NCBI RefSeq assembly: GCF_050433385.1
Contig: NZ_JBNPXI010000015.1
Location: forward strand, 1-64,000
Source of the DNA: Brassicibacter mesophilus
Lineage (GTDB): Bacteria > Bacillota > Clostridia > Tissierellales > Proteiniboraceae
Reading direction: 5' to 3'
Length of the DNA stretch: 64,000 bases
Numbering within the stretch: position 1 is the first letter of the stretch; each line of letters begins with the position of its first letter. Below, piece by piece: positions 25,362 through 33,647 of the stretch. The translations under genes and the position numbers were made by a program. The notes under the pieces were generated by a model that saw nothing but the letters and a program-made list of their open reading frames with translations, ran no database searches and was not told the DNA's origin.

Positions 25362-25575
25362 TTTTCCAGCCCCCTTATTGTTGTGCTCGACTAAAAGGTT
25401 CGACAAAGAAATGAAAAAACCTTTAAAAAAATAAATTTAGAAAATTAAATTAATGTATTGTAAATATAGTATAATATCCTCTATGATATAATACATGAGA
25501 CACATATTATAATAGTTAGTGAATAACAGATTAGTAAGTAGATTAGACTATAAAATAGAGAATGAGGTGATTTTT

Positions 25576-25779
25576 TTGTTGTACATAGGAATTTTTTTTA
25601 TTGCTTTAGGTATGTATCTTATATTAGATGACATTTATGATATAAAAACTTTACTAAAAGATAAAAAAGTAATAAGAAGAGAAAAATTCAAGGTAGATTC
25701 TTATTTTAAGCTAAGATTTGTTGTAGGTTGTTTTGGTATTGTGATAGGTATATTATCATTAATAAACTATTTTTCCTAA
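25576..25779 (+). CDS. Small two-helix membrane protein
   Basis: About 67 aa from TTG 25576 (or 25579), placed 6-9 nt after GAGGTG; a GTG at 25519 gives 86 aa but lacks a ribosome binding site. Two hydrophobic segments (YIGIFFIALGMYLIL and FVVGCFGIVIGILSLI) flank a basic middle (KDKKVIRREKFKVDS). It ends 15 bp before the large membrane protein gene and is probably co-transcribed. I do not recognise a family. Confidence 0.6.
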   Translation: MLYIGIFFIALGMYLILDDIYDIKTLLKDKKVIRREKFKVDSYFKLRFVVGCFGIVIGILSLINYFS

Positions 25780-25794
25780 TTGAAGGGTGTAGCT

Positions 25795-27759
25795 ATGAGA
25801 ATTAAAAATACAAAACTTATTCTATTATTTATATTAGGCTTAGCCATAACTTTAAACTTATATAATCCAGCAGTGGCTGATGATGTAAGAAAGACTATTG
25901 TTATAGTAGCAGATAACTTTGACTTTGGCACTATTGAGAAGTTGAATACAGGCAATGAAATAGCAGCAGGCCTTATGAATGCAAAAACTGGCAGCATTTA
26001 TGGACTGAATAGTGATGAAAGCTATTATATGACTATAGCATCTGGTAGAAGAGTCAAGGTAAAAGGAGAGCTTTTTAAGGGTGTTAAGAGAAATGATAAT
26101 GGTAAGCTAGTAATAGAAGGCTATAAAGATATAATATTAGAGCTAGATGATAAATATCCTGGATTCTCTGAGGAGATTGATATTTTAGCAGATACACTTA
26201 AAAGAAATAAAGTAGATGTAGGGTATATAGGAAATGACGCTTCTGCACTTATTGCTGCTGACAAGAATGGTATTATAAATCACGGTGATAATAAAATTGA
26301 ATATGAAAGCAATTGGTTGATTGACAGAACGGATGACATATTAAACGACGCAGATGTCTTAGTAGTTTCATATGATATTGATGAAAATAATGAAAGAATT
26401 CAAGTTCTAAGTGACTATATAAATAAATATGATATGCTCAATATCATTATATTTTCTAAAAATATAAGTGGAGATGTTAATTATAGATGGAATACTACAC
26501 TTGTGCCTATGATATATTATACACCTAATAATGCAGAAGGAATGCTGACTAGTGATTCAACTAGAAGAGAAGGACTTGTCACTAATATGGATATTTTTTC
26601 AGAATTAGCTGCTATCTATGATATACAGCTAAATACAAATATTGGGCATGAAATAAACAGCATTAGCAGTTCAAGAGTAATTGAAAAAAACAGAAATAAT
26701 TTATTAGAGTACTTAAATTTAAATATAATAAAGTATGTATTCCATGGACTTATAATAATTATTCAGTTTTTTGTTTTATTTGATATTTTAATTAGAAAGC
26801 GTAATGACTATTTTAGATATAATATTTTGATGAATGGAATAATAATTACCATATTTTTATCGATAATACTTGGAATATTTAATATTCATAGAAATATCAT
26901 TTTGTACTGTTTAGTGCTTATTATTTCATCCTCAGCTTTAGCTGTGGTATTCAGTAAAAAGGGAATAAAATCTATTGAGATGTTTTCGATATGTACTAAT
27001 ATTGTTATTATTCTTGGTGTCTATTTTAAAAAAGATATTCTATATGATTCATTTATAGGATATAACAATATAGTTGCTGGAGGAAGGTTTTATGGACTTA
27101 ATAATGAAGCTATGGGTGTTTTATTGATAACCTCAATAATTACGTTTTTTGCATTAAAAAGAAGAATTGATAATAAAATTATTTCATTATTAATATTGAT
27201 AGTGTATTATCCCATTGTGATATTTGCTTTATCTGGAAGATATGGAGCTAATGTTGGGGGTTATCTTACTTCTATAGCATTATTTTTAATGCTAATCTAT
27301 ACAATGCTATTTAATAAAAAAATAAGTAAGAAAAACCTACTTGTATTGATTGGAATAGGGTTTGGTATTTTTGCATTCAACCTTTATTTTGATTTTAATA
27401 GTGTATCTAGTAGCCATGCTGGAAGCTTAGTTGCTAGAATAAAGATATTGGGATACTATGAGCTCATAGATATGTTCATAAAGAAAGTTAAACAGCTATT
27501 ATTGATGTCTATAGCTCCACCTTGGAGCATAATCTTCATTAGCCAGATTTATTATATTAGAAGAGTATTTGCTCATGGAGAAGAATTACTGCGAAAAGGA
27601 AGGTATGAAGATAGCTATATGGTTAAAAAACTATACATTATGTTTGTTATCTCATTTGTAGCATTCATAATAAACGATACGGGAGTCGTAGCTTTTGTAT
27701 ATATGAATACTTACTTAATAGCACACTTAGTTGGTTTACATAACATAAAGAGAAGGTAA
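25795..27759 (+). CDS. Large membrane protein with an extracytoplasmic alkaline-phosphatase-like N-terminal domain
   Basis: About 654 aa. A signal or anchor segment (about 8-28) precedes an exported region to about 305 that opens with TIVIVADNFDFG and contains DADVLVVSYDID, KYDMLNIIIFSKN and VPMIYYTPNNAEGMLTSDSTRREGLVTNMDIFSELA, an order reminiscent of alkaline-phosphatase/sulfatase-fold proteins. I do not see the full metal-ligand set. From about 318 there are roughly ten membrane helices, with a striking loop YNNIVAGGRFYGLNNEAMGV and later SGRYGANVGGYL. The arrangement suggests a cell-envelope enzyme or polymer-modifying protein. ATG 25795 follows GAAGGG. I do not recognise a named family. 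Confidence 0.65.
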   Translation: MRIKNTKLILLFILGLAITLNLYNPAVADDVRKTIVIVADNFDFGTIEKLNTGNEIAAGLMNAKTGSIYGLNSDESYYMTIASGRRVKVKGELFKGVKRNDNGKLVIEGYKDIILELDDKYPGFSEEIDILADTLKRNKVDVGYIGNDASALIAADKNGIINHGDNKIEYESNWLIDRTDDILNDADVLVVSYDIDENNERIQVLSDYINKYDMLNIIIFSKNISGDVNYRWNTTLVPMIYYTPNNAEGMLTSDSTRREGLVTNMDIFSELAAIYDIQLNTNIGHEINSISSSRVIEKNRNNLLEYLNLNIIKYVFHGLIIIIQFFVLFDILIRKRNDYFRYNILMNGIIITIFLSIILGIFNIHRNIILYCLVLIISSSALAVVFSKKGIKSIEMFSICTNIVIILGVYFKKDILYDSFIGYNNIVAGGRFYGLNNEAMGVLLITSIITFFALKRRIDNKIISLLILIVYYPIVIFALSGRYGANVGGYLTSIALFLMLIYTMLFNKKISKKNLLVLIGIGFGIFAFNLYFDFNSVSSSHAGSLVARIKILGYYELIDMFIKKVKQLLLMSIAPPWSIIFISQIYYIRRVFAHGEELLRKGRYEDSYMVKKLYIMFVISFVAFIINDTGVVAFVYMNTYLIAHLVGLHNIKRR

Positions 27760-27795
27760 TTGTCCCATGACAATTACCTTCTCTTCTTTTCTCAG
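27748..27795 (+). terminator. Terminator overlapping the end of the large membrane protein gene
   Basis: Perfect 17-bp arms (27748-27764 and 27769-27785) with a CCAT loop, then TCTTTTC. The left arm includes the stop codon of the upstream gene. Between here and 28013 I see only a second, weaker inverted repeat (27829-27839 / 27853-27863) near TATAAT at about 27866, possibly the helD promoter region. Confidence 0.8.
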
Positions 27796-28012
27796 TGTAT
27801 TATAGCATAAAAATATCAAACGTGCAAGATAATCTTTATAATATTAAGAATCATAAAGATTATTTGATATAATATTTTTCCTATGTAGTAGTCCTATTTA
27901 TTTAAGAATAACATGGGCTTTATTTTTTTTAGTGTTTTATATAGAATTAATATACTGTTTATAAATACTATAAATAATCAATAAAAGAAATTGAATTTTG
28001 GAGGTGTAAATT

Positions 28013-30310
28013 ATGCAGGCTAAAAAGCACCCAGCATTTGGTGAAGAGGATAGATACTTAAAGGATACTTGTGAATGCATGGATGGTGAGATAGTTTATC
28101 TTACAAATGAAGTGGAGAAAATGGATGAAGAGATAGTAAAACTGAAGAGAACTGTAGGCGGTAACTATAGTGATGACATGATAGTAAAAACTACTATACA
28201 CGAAGCAAACAAGAGAAAGCTAAATCAGCTGAGAAGAGCTGAAGGGAAGCCTTATTTTGGAAGAATTGATTTTAAGGAGCTTGGGAAATTCGAGTTTGAA
28301 ACTTTTTATGTTGGGAAAACAAGCTTAACTAGAAGGAGTGATGACAAGCGACTTGTTATTGATTGGAGAACTCCTATGGCGAGTTTATACTATAGTGGAG
28401 AAATAGGGGAAGTAATGTATAAAGCTCCTGGCGGCCTGATAATAGGAGATTTAAATTTAAAAAGACAATATGAGATAGAGAAAAAGGAATTAATTAATAT
28501 TTTTGACAAGGGACTTACTCCCATGGATGAATATCTTCAGACGGCACTATGGGAAAAGAAAGACAATAGACTTAAGGATATTGTAAATACCATACAGAGT
28601 GAACAGAATGATATTATACGGGCAGATAAAGGTAAGGCATTAATAGTACAAGGAGTAGCAGGAAGTGGAAAAACAACAATTGTTTTGCATAGAATTGCAT
28701 ACCTTATGTACACATATCAGGAGATTTTCGATGCAGAAAAGCTGCTTATCATAGTACCTAATAATCTTTTCTTAAACTATATATCTGATGTCCTACCTGA
28801 CTTAGGAGTTGAAGAAATAAAACAATCTACTTTTGAGGACTTAGCAATGACTCTCTTAAATACAGAGTATAGATTAGCTGATGTTGAGGAAAAATTTTAT
28901 AAGCTATTAGACTATAATAACTTATCTGAAGGATATAGAAAGAAACTGCAATTAAGTTCATTATTTAAAGGCTCCATGATATTTAAGCAGATAATGGACA
29001 GATATGTTGACAACCTATCTTTAAACTTCATCCCTAAGAAAGACTTTAAGATAAAAGACTTTACATTATACTCATATGATGAAATATTCAATATGTATAA
29101 AGAAGATTACAGCTACCTTCCTATTGTTCCACGATCAAAGAGAATAAGAAAATATATTCAATCAAATGTATCAGACAGAGTTAAACAATTTCAAGATAAA
29201 ATTATTAAGAAATACGATAAAAAAATAATGCTGCTAAAAGCCCCAGTAGAAGATGAATCATCTATTAGAAAAGAACTATTATGCTTATATGATGAAAGAG
29301 ATAGCCTAATAAAAGAATTAGAGGGCTCAGTGACTGGAGCTGTAAAACAGTTTTTTAGTCAATGGTCTAACCTTGATGTTATTACATTGTATAAAAAACT
29401 AATATCAGATGATAAAGTTCTTAAAACATATAGTGATGGAAAAATTGATGATGATGTGATTGCTTTTATAAGTAGCTATTCTAAGAGTATATTTGATAGA
29501 GGAATGATAGAAAGAGAAGACTTAGCCGCCTTGTTATATCTTTACATGAAACTTGAAGGACTGTCCTTAAAGGGAAAATACAATCACATAGTAGTAGATG
29601 AAGCACAAGATTATAGTGAACTTCAAATGTATATATTGAGGCAGCTTAGCAGCAATGATTCTTTTACCATAGTAGGAGACTTATCGCAAGGAATACACTC
29701 ATATAAAGGTATAGGGAACTGGAAAGATTTAATGGAAGACGTATTCTCAGAATGTGACAAAGAACTGCTGAATTTAAGAAAATGTTATCGATCAACTATG
29801 GAAATAATGAATTTTGCTAATGAGGTTATTAAAAAATGGAGAAAAGAAGATATAACTCTAGCAGAACCTGTATTAAGGTCAGGAGACAAACCATTTATTA
29901 TACAAAAAAATAGTGAAGATGAAATTATAAATGATATAACTATAAGAATAAAAGAACTTAAAAACCAAGGTCATAAATCACTTGCTATAATTTGTAAGAC
30001 AACTCAAGAGAGTAAGGCTGTGTACAAACTACTAAAGAATATAGTCCATGAGGATATACATTTAATTACTGATAAAGATACCTCTTATAAAGGTGGAATA
30101 GTAGTAATCCCAACATACCTATCAAAGGGACTAGAGTTTGATGCTGTTATAGTATTTAACTGTTCTCGAGATAACTACATCGCTGATGAGCTTCATATCA
30201 AACTTTTATATGTTACGATTACAAGACCTTTGCATAAGCTTTTTATTTATTACAAAGATAAGCCGTCTGTATTATTAGATATTGATAGTGAATACTTTAC
30301 CTCTGTTTAA
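28013..30310 (+). CDS. helD: RNA polymerase recycling ATPase HelD
   Basis: A 765-aa SF1 helicase-like protein that in Firmicutes removes stalled RNA polymerase from DNA. The N-terminal arm is a charged coiled coil (about 1-75), followed by YFGRIDF and FYVGKTSLTRRSDDKRLVIDWRTPMASLYY, hallmark HelD segments. Walker A GVAGSGKTT is at 214-222, then LIIVPNNLFLNYISDVLPDLG, Walker B HIVVDEAQDYS, FTIVGDLSQGIHSYKGI and LRKCYRSTMEIM, and the late ATPase motif YLSKGLEFDAVIVFN...LLYVTITRPLHKL. ATG 28013 has GGAGGTG 6 nt upstream. It stands alone. HelD proteins can confer rifamycin tolerance in some bacteria; nothing here proves that. Confidence 0.92.
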   Translation: MQAKKHPAFGEEDRYLKDTCECMDGEIVYLTNEVEKMDEEIVKLKRTVGGNYSDDMIVKTTIHEANKRKLNQLRRAEGKPYFGRIDFKELGKFEFETFYVGKTSLTRRSDDKRLVIDWRTPMASLYYSGEIGEVMYKAPGGLIIGDLNLKRQYEIEKKELINIFDKGLTPMDEYLQTALWEKKDNRLKDIVNTIQSEQNDIIRADKGKALIVQGVAGSGKTTIVLHRIAYLMYTYQEIFDAEKLLIIVPNNLFLNYISDVLPDLGVEEIKQSTFEDLAMTLLNTEYRLADVEEKFYKLLDYNNLSEGYRKKLQLSSLFKGSMIFKQIMDRYVDNLSLNFIPKKDFKIKDFTLYSYDEIFNMYKEDYSYLPIVPRSKRIRKYIQSNVSDRVKQFQDKIIKKYDKKIMLLKAPVEDESSIRKELLCLYDERDSLIKELEGSVTGAVKQFFSQWSNLDVITLYKKLISDDKVLKTYSDGKIDDDVIAFISSYSKSIFDRGMIEREDLAALLYLYMKLEGLSLKGKYNHIVVDEAQDYSELQMYILRQLSSNDSFTIVGDLSQGIHSYKGIGNWKDLMEDVFSECDKELLNLRKCYRSTMEIMNFANEVIKKWRKEDITLAEPVLRSGDKPFIIQKNSEDEIINDITIRIKELKNQGHKSLAIICKTTQESKAVYKLLKNIVHEDIHLITDKDTSYKGGIVVIPTYLSKGLEFDAVIVFNCSRDNYIADELHIKLLYVTITRPLHKLFIYYKDKPSVLLDIDSEYFTSV

Positions 30311-30322
30311 GAGTCCTAAATA

Positions 30323-30382
30323 TTGACAATGGACGAATTATGTTTTATAATTTAGAGTGTCTAAAATATCGTGATACGATAT
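30323..30382 (+). promoter_or_regulatory. Consensus sigma-A promoter with an inverted-repeat operator for the MarR-exporter operon
   Basis: TTGACA (30323-30328), exactly 17 bp, TATAAT (30346-30351): a full consensus promoter. Starting about 8 bp after the expected transcription start lies ATATCGT-GAT-ACGATAT (30366-30382), a perfect 7-3-7 inverted repeat. A repressor bound there would block such a strong promoter, which fits autoregulation by the MarR protein encoded next. Confidence 0.85.
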
Positions 30383-30406
30383 AAATGCAAAGGAGGGAAA
30401 TTTGAT

Positions 30407-30838
30407 ATTAAAGATAAAACTGAAAAAATAACTGGACAAATTAGAAAAATAAGTGACTTAATACATTTAAAGCATCATGAAATAGCGCAGCAGAATAATT
30501 TAACATTAGATCAATTTCATTTACTTATTCACTTAAAAAGTAATGGAAAATTGCCTACTGTTGGCCAATTAGCTGAAAAAGCTAATAAAGCTCAAAACAC
30601 TATATCTGAACGTATTTCTAGACTTGAAGAAAAGGGATTAGTTGAAAGGATCAAAGATGAAAATGATAGAAGGATTAGCAGGGTAAGGTTAACTGAAAAA
30701 GGACAGAATATGATCGATTCTATAAGATATCAAGCAAGAAACGAGTTTATTTTTAATGCATTAATAAAAATGGAAAGTAACACCGTTGAAGGGTTAATAA
30801 GAGGGTTAAAAGAGTTATCAGAGCATTTAGATCATTAG
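30407..30838 (+). CDS. MarR-family transcriptional regulator, possibly with an ATT start
   Basis: A regulator of about 143 aa. The winged helix contains LTLDQFHLLIHLKSNGKLPTVGQLAEKA, recognition helix AQNTISERISRLEEKGLVERI and wing KDENDRRISRVRLTEKGQ with the conserved D-x-R-R. The ribosome binding site AAAGGAGGG (30389-30397) is followed at 9 nt by ATT 30407 in frame; no in-frame ATG, GTG or TTG sits there. A GTG at 30371 is in frame but lies inside the operator, before the ribosome binding site, so it is unlikely. It is 13 bp upstream of the ABC exporter that it probably controls. Confidence 0.85.
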   Translation: MKDKTEKITGQIRKISDLIHLKHHEIAQQNNLTLDQFHLLIHLKSNGKLPTVGQLAEKANKAQNTISERISRLEEKGLVERIKDENDRRISRVRLTEKGQNMIDSIRYQARNEFIFNALIKMESNTVEGLIRGLKELSEHLDH

Positions 30839-30851
30839 AGGAGGGGACATT

Positions 30852-32591
30852 ATGGTAAGAAAGTTTATTTCATATTACAAGCCACATTGGAAGTTGTTTT
30901 TATTAGATATGGTATGTGCATTTATGATTTCTGCTTTAGATTTGGTTTTTCCAATTGTGTCTAGTAAGGTTATAGATGAAATAATACCTAAAGGACAGAT
31001 TAGAACGTTATTTATTATTACAGGTGTGTTAGTTCTACTATATATAGTAAGGTACATATGCAATTTTATAGTTGACTGCTGGGGTCATATAGTAGGAACA
31101 AGAATGGAATTTGATATGCGTAAAGAAATATTTTCACATATCCAGACCCTATCATTTAGCTATTTTGATAATACTAAGACAGGTCACATTATGTCTAGAA
31201 TAGTGAATGACCTTAGAGAAATATCTGAATTGGCACATCATGGTCCTGAAGATTTATTTATTTCTTTTGTGATGCTAATAGGTTCATTCGTAATATTATT
31301 AAGCGTCGAATGGAGATTAACTTTAATAATATTCGCATTTGTACCTATCATGGTATGGTTTGCAATAGCTAAAAGAAAAAAACTGGAAAATGCATTTAGA
31401 GAACAGAGAAAAAAGATAGCATCAGTTAATGCCCAGCTTGAAAACAGTATCTCAGGAGTAAGAGTATCTAAATCATTTACTAATGAAGAGTATGAAGTAG
31501 AAAAATTCAATGTCGGAAACTATGAGTTTAGACAATCAAGAGAGTCAGCTTTTAGAGTAATGGCTGAATTTACTGCTGGAATCAACTTTTTTTCTAATAT
31601 ATTAAATTTAATTGCAATAAGTGCAGGTGGATTCTTTGCTTATAAAGAAATCATCAGTATAGGAGATTTGGTAGCATATCTACTATATGTTAATTTCTTC
31701 TTGCAGCCTATTAAGCGACTGGCTCAATTTATTCAACAGTATCAGGAAGGTATGACTGGATTTGAAAGATTCGTAGAGATAATGAACATTAAACCTGACA
31801 TAGAAGACAAAGAAGACGCTATAGACCTAAAAGATGTAAAAGGCAGAATAGATTTAAAAAATGTTACATTTAGATATAATGATAATAATAAGACCGTACT
31901 TTCTAATATAAACCATATCGTTGAGCCAGGTGAAACATTAGCATTAGTGGGACCTTCAGGAGGTGGGAAGACTACACTATGTCATTTAATTCCTAGGTTT
32001 TATGAGCTAGATGACGGTGAAATACTCATTGATGGCATAAACATAAAAGATATTACGCTTAAATCTTTAAGGAAGAATGTGGGATTAGTACAGCAAGATG
32101 TTTTTCTGTTTACGGGTACTATTAAGGAGAATATTCTCTATGGAGATATAACTGCTTCAGATGAACAAGTTTATGAAGCAGCTAAAAATGCTAATATACA
32201 TGATTTTATAATGTCTTTACCTGAAGGATATGAAACATATGTGGGTGAAAAAGGAATAAAGCTATCTGGTGGTCAAAAACAGAGGATATCTATATCAAGA
32301 GTATTTCTAAAGAATCCTCCTATTTTAATACTTGATGAAGCAACTTCTGCACTTGATAATGAAACTGAAATCATCATACAAGAGTCACTAGAAAAACTCT
32401 CTGAAGGACGTACAACTTTAGTTATAGCTCACAGACTATCTACTATAAGAAATGCAGATGAAATAGTTGTTTTATCAGATAAAGGTATACAAGAAAAAGG
32501 AAAGCATGATCAACTATTAAAACAAAATGGTCTATATGCTAGGCTTTATAAGTCACAATTTAGAGGTTTTATGCCTGATGAAGTTGCATAA
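30852..32591 (+). CDS. Multidrug-type ABC exporter half-transporter
   Basis: A 579-aa fused membrane-ATPase exporter (MsbA/BmrA type) that works as a homodimer or with a partner encoded elsewhere. Six membrane helices span about residues 12-300, with the coupling region SRIVNDLREISELAHHG. The ATPase has ALVGPSGGGKTTL, Q-loop LVQQDVFLFTGTIKENILYG, signature LSGGQKQRISISR, Walker B ILILDEATSALD and VIAHRLSTI. ATG 30852 follows AGAGGAGGGG. Linked to a MarR regulator with a strong promoter, it is probably an inducible drug or lipid exporter. Substrate not readable. Confidence 0.92.
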   Translation: MVRKFISYYKPHWKLFLLDMVCAFMISALDLVFPIVSSKVIDEIIPKGQIRTLFIITGVLVLLYIVRYICNFIVDCWGHIVGTRMEFDMRKEIFSHIQTLSFSYFDNTKTGHIMSRIVNDLREISELAHHGPEDLFISFVMLIGSFVILLSVEWRLTLIIFAFVPIMVWFAIAKRKKLENAFREQRKKIASVNAQLENSISGVRVSKSFTNEEYEVEKFNVGNYEFRQSRESAFRVMAEFTAGINFFSNILNLIAISAGGFFAYKEIISIGDLVAYLLYVNFFLQPIKRLAQFIQQYQEGMTGFERFVEIMNIKPDIEDKEDAIDLKDVKGRIDLKNVTFRYNDNNKTVLSNINHIVEPGETLALVGPSGGGKTTLCHLIPRFYELDDGEILIDGINIKDITLKSLRKNVGLVQQDVFLFTGTIKENILYGDITASDEQVYEAAKNANIHDFIMSLPEGYETYVGEKGIKLSGGQKQRISISRVFLKNPPILILDEATSALDNETEIIIQESLEKLSEGRTTLVIAHRLSTIRNADEIVVLSDKGIQEKGKHDQLLKQNGLYARLYKSQFRGFMPDEVA

Positions 32592-32683
32592 AAATGAAAT
32601 TAGTACCTTTTAGACATGTAGCATAATTCATTATTTATCATAGAATGATAGTGAAAGAGGACATGTAAAAAGGAGGTATTTTG

Positions 32684-33070
32684 ATGGAGTATACGTATGA
32701 CGGTCCACAGTATCCAGAGTTGTATTATAGGCTGTATCCAAAGGTAGAAGATTGTGTGGATAGATATATGGGAGATTACCGGGTTGATCCCAATATGACC
32801 GATGAAGAAATGCAAGAGATGATCGATGAAATATATGAAAGAATGATTGAAGAGTGCCCTGAAATAGATCAAGATTCAGAAGAAAGAAGAAGCCTATATT
32901 TACATGAAGCAGATACTCAACAAAGGCCATTCTATGGTAGAAGAAGATTGTTGAGAGATATCATTGGAATAATTCTATTAAGAGAATTATTAAGAAGAAG
33001 AAGACGTCCATATTATGGTTATCCGGGATATGGGTACCCGGGACATGGTTATGGTCCTGGATATTATTAA
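32684..33070 (+). CDS. Small Tyr-rich protein with an Arg patch and Tyr/Gly/Pro tail (coat-like)
   Basis: 129 aa. The acidic N-terminal half (YPELYYRLYPKVEDCVDRYM, then DEEMQEMIDEIYERM) is helical. It is followed by a basic helix (GRRRLLRDIIGIILLRELLRRRRR) and a C-terminal tail of PYYGYPGYGYPGHGYGPGYY type repeats. Gly-Tyr-Pro tails of this kind occur in spore-coat and cross-linkable surface proteins. There is no signal peptide. ATG 32684 has AAAGGAGG 8 nt upstream. A terminator follows, so it is monocistronic. I recall similar clostridial hypothetical proteins but no named function; a coat role is inference. Confidence 0.7.
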   Translation: MEYTYDGPQYPELYYRLYPKVEDCVDRYMGDYRVDPNMTDEEMQEMIDEIYERMIEECPEIDQDSEERRSLYLHEADTQQRPFYGRRRLLRDIIGIILLRELLRRRRRPYYGYPGYGYPGHGYGPGYY

Positions 33071-33083
33071 TATGTAAAAAGGA

Positions 33084-33130
33084 AGTATCGCTAGCTACTA
33101 AAAAGTAGTTTCGCGATACTCCCTTTTACT
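33084..33130 (+). terminator. Terminator after the coat-like protein
   Basis: GAAGTATCG ... CGATACT(C) outer arms with an inner CTACT/AGTAG stem, followed by CCCTTTTACTTT. The sequence lies between two convergent genes and may work in both directions. Confidence 0.7.
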
Positions 33131-33148
33131 TTATCTTAGAGAAGTCTG

Positions 33149-33427
33149 TTATGAAAATTGATTCATTTTCTGTTTAGCTTTTTGTATCTCAGAATAACCA
33201 GTAGACGTAGAGTTAGTTAAACTAGGTACGTTACTATAAGAAGTCATATTAGTTCCACTCATAGTAGTGCTTGTCATACCCATTGTACTTGTTCCAGTAT
33301 TACTAGTCATTCCCATGTTATAAGCATTCATATTAGATGTTCCCATTTTTCTTTTTGCTTCTTCTAATTTTAGGGATTCTATAGAATTCTTAAAGCTAAG
33401 TCCAGACATGTTTGAATAATTATTCAT
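33149..33427 (-). CDS. Met/Ser/Thr/Asn-rich repetitive protein
   Basis: 92 aa with a strong ribosome binding site (TTGGAGGG about 6 nt before ATG 33427). The first 30 residues and the last 20 contain a similar Lys/Glu helix (LKLEEAKRKM and IQKAKQKM). Between them lies a low-complexity stretch with MGMTS repeated (MGMTSNTG, MGMTSTTM) and related MTSYS. There is no signal peptide or hydrophobic helix. It is convergent with the Tyr-rich coat-like gene. I do not recognise a family; composition suggests a structural or spore-associated protein. Confidence 0.6.
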   Translation of the reverse strand: MNNYSNMSGLSFKNSIESLKLEEAKRKMGTSNMNAYNMGMTSNTGTSTMGMTSTTMSGTNMTSYSNVPSLTNSTSTGYSEIQKAKQKMNQFS

Positions 33428-33647
33428 AGTAACCCTCCAAAATTTTATTTGTAAGTATATTATCTAACTTACATCAATATTATCTGTAAAAAATAATAAA
33501 TATATTACAACAATACTTTCATGAGATAGTAAACAATTCCTTATTTACATTTATGGTAAAAAATGATAAAATTAAAATGAAGATGTGAAAGTTAGAAATA
33601 GAGATTTCACTCTATTATTTTTAAATTTTTAACAGGGAGTAATGCTG

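Noticed and set aside
27829..27863. Inverted repeat ATAATCTTTAT / ATAAAGATTAT upstream of helD
   Set aside because: Imperfect extension and very AT-rich, so I could not separate an operator from chance pairing.
30371..30373. GTG start of the MarR gene
   Set aside because: It lies inside the inverted-repeat operator, upstream of the strong ribosome binding site.
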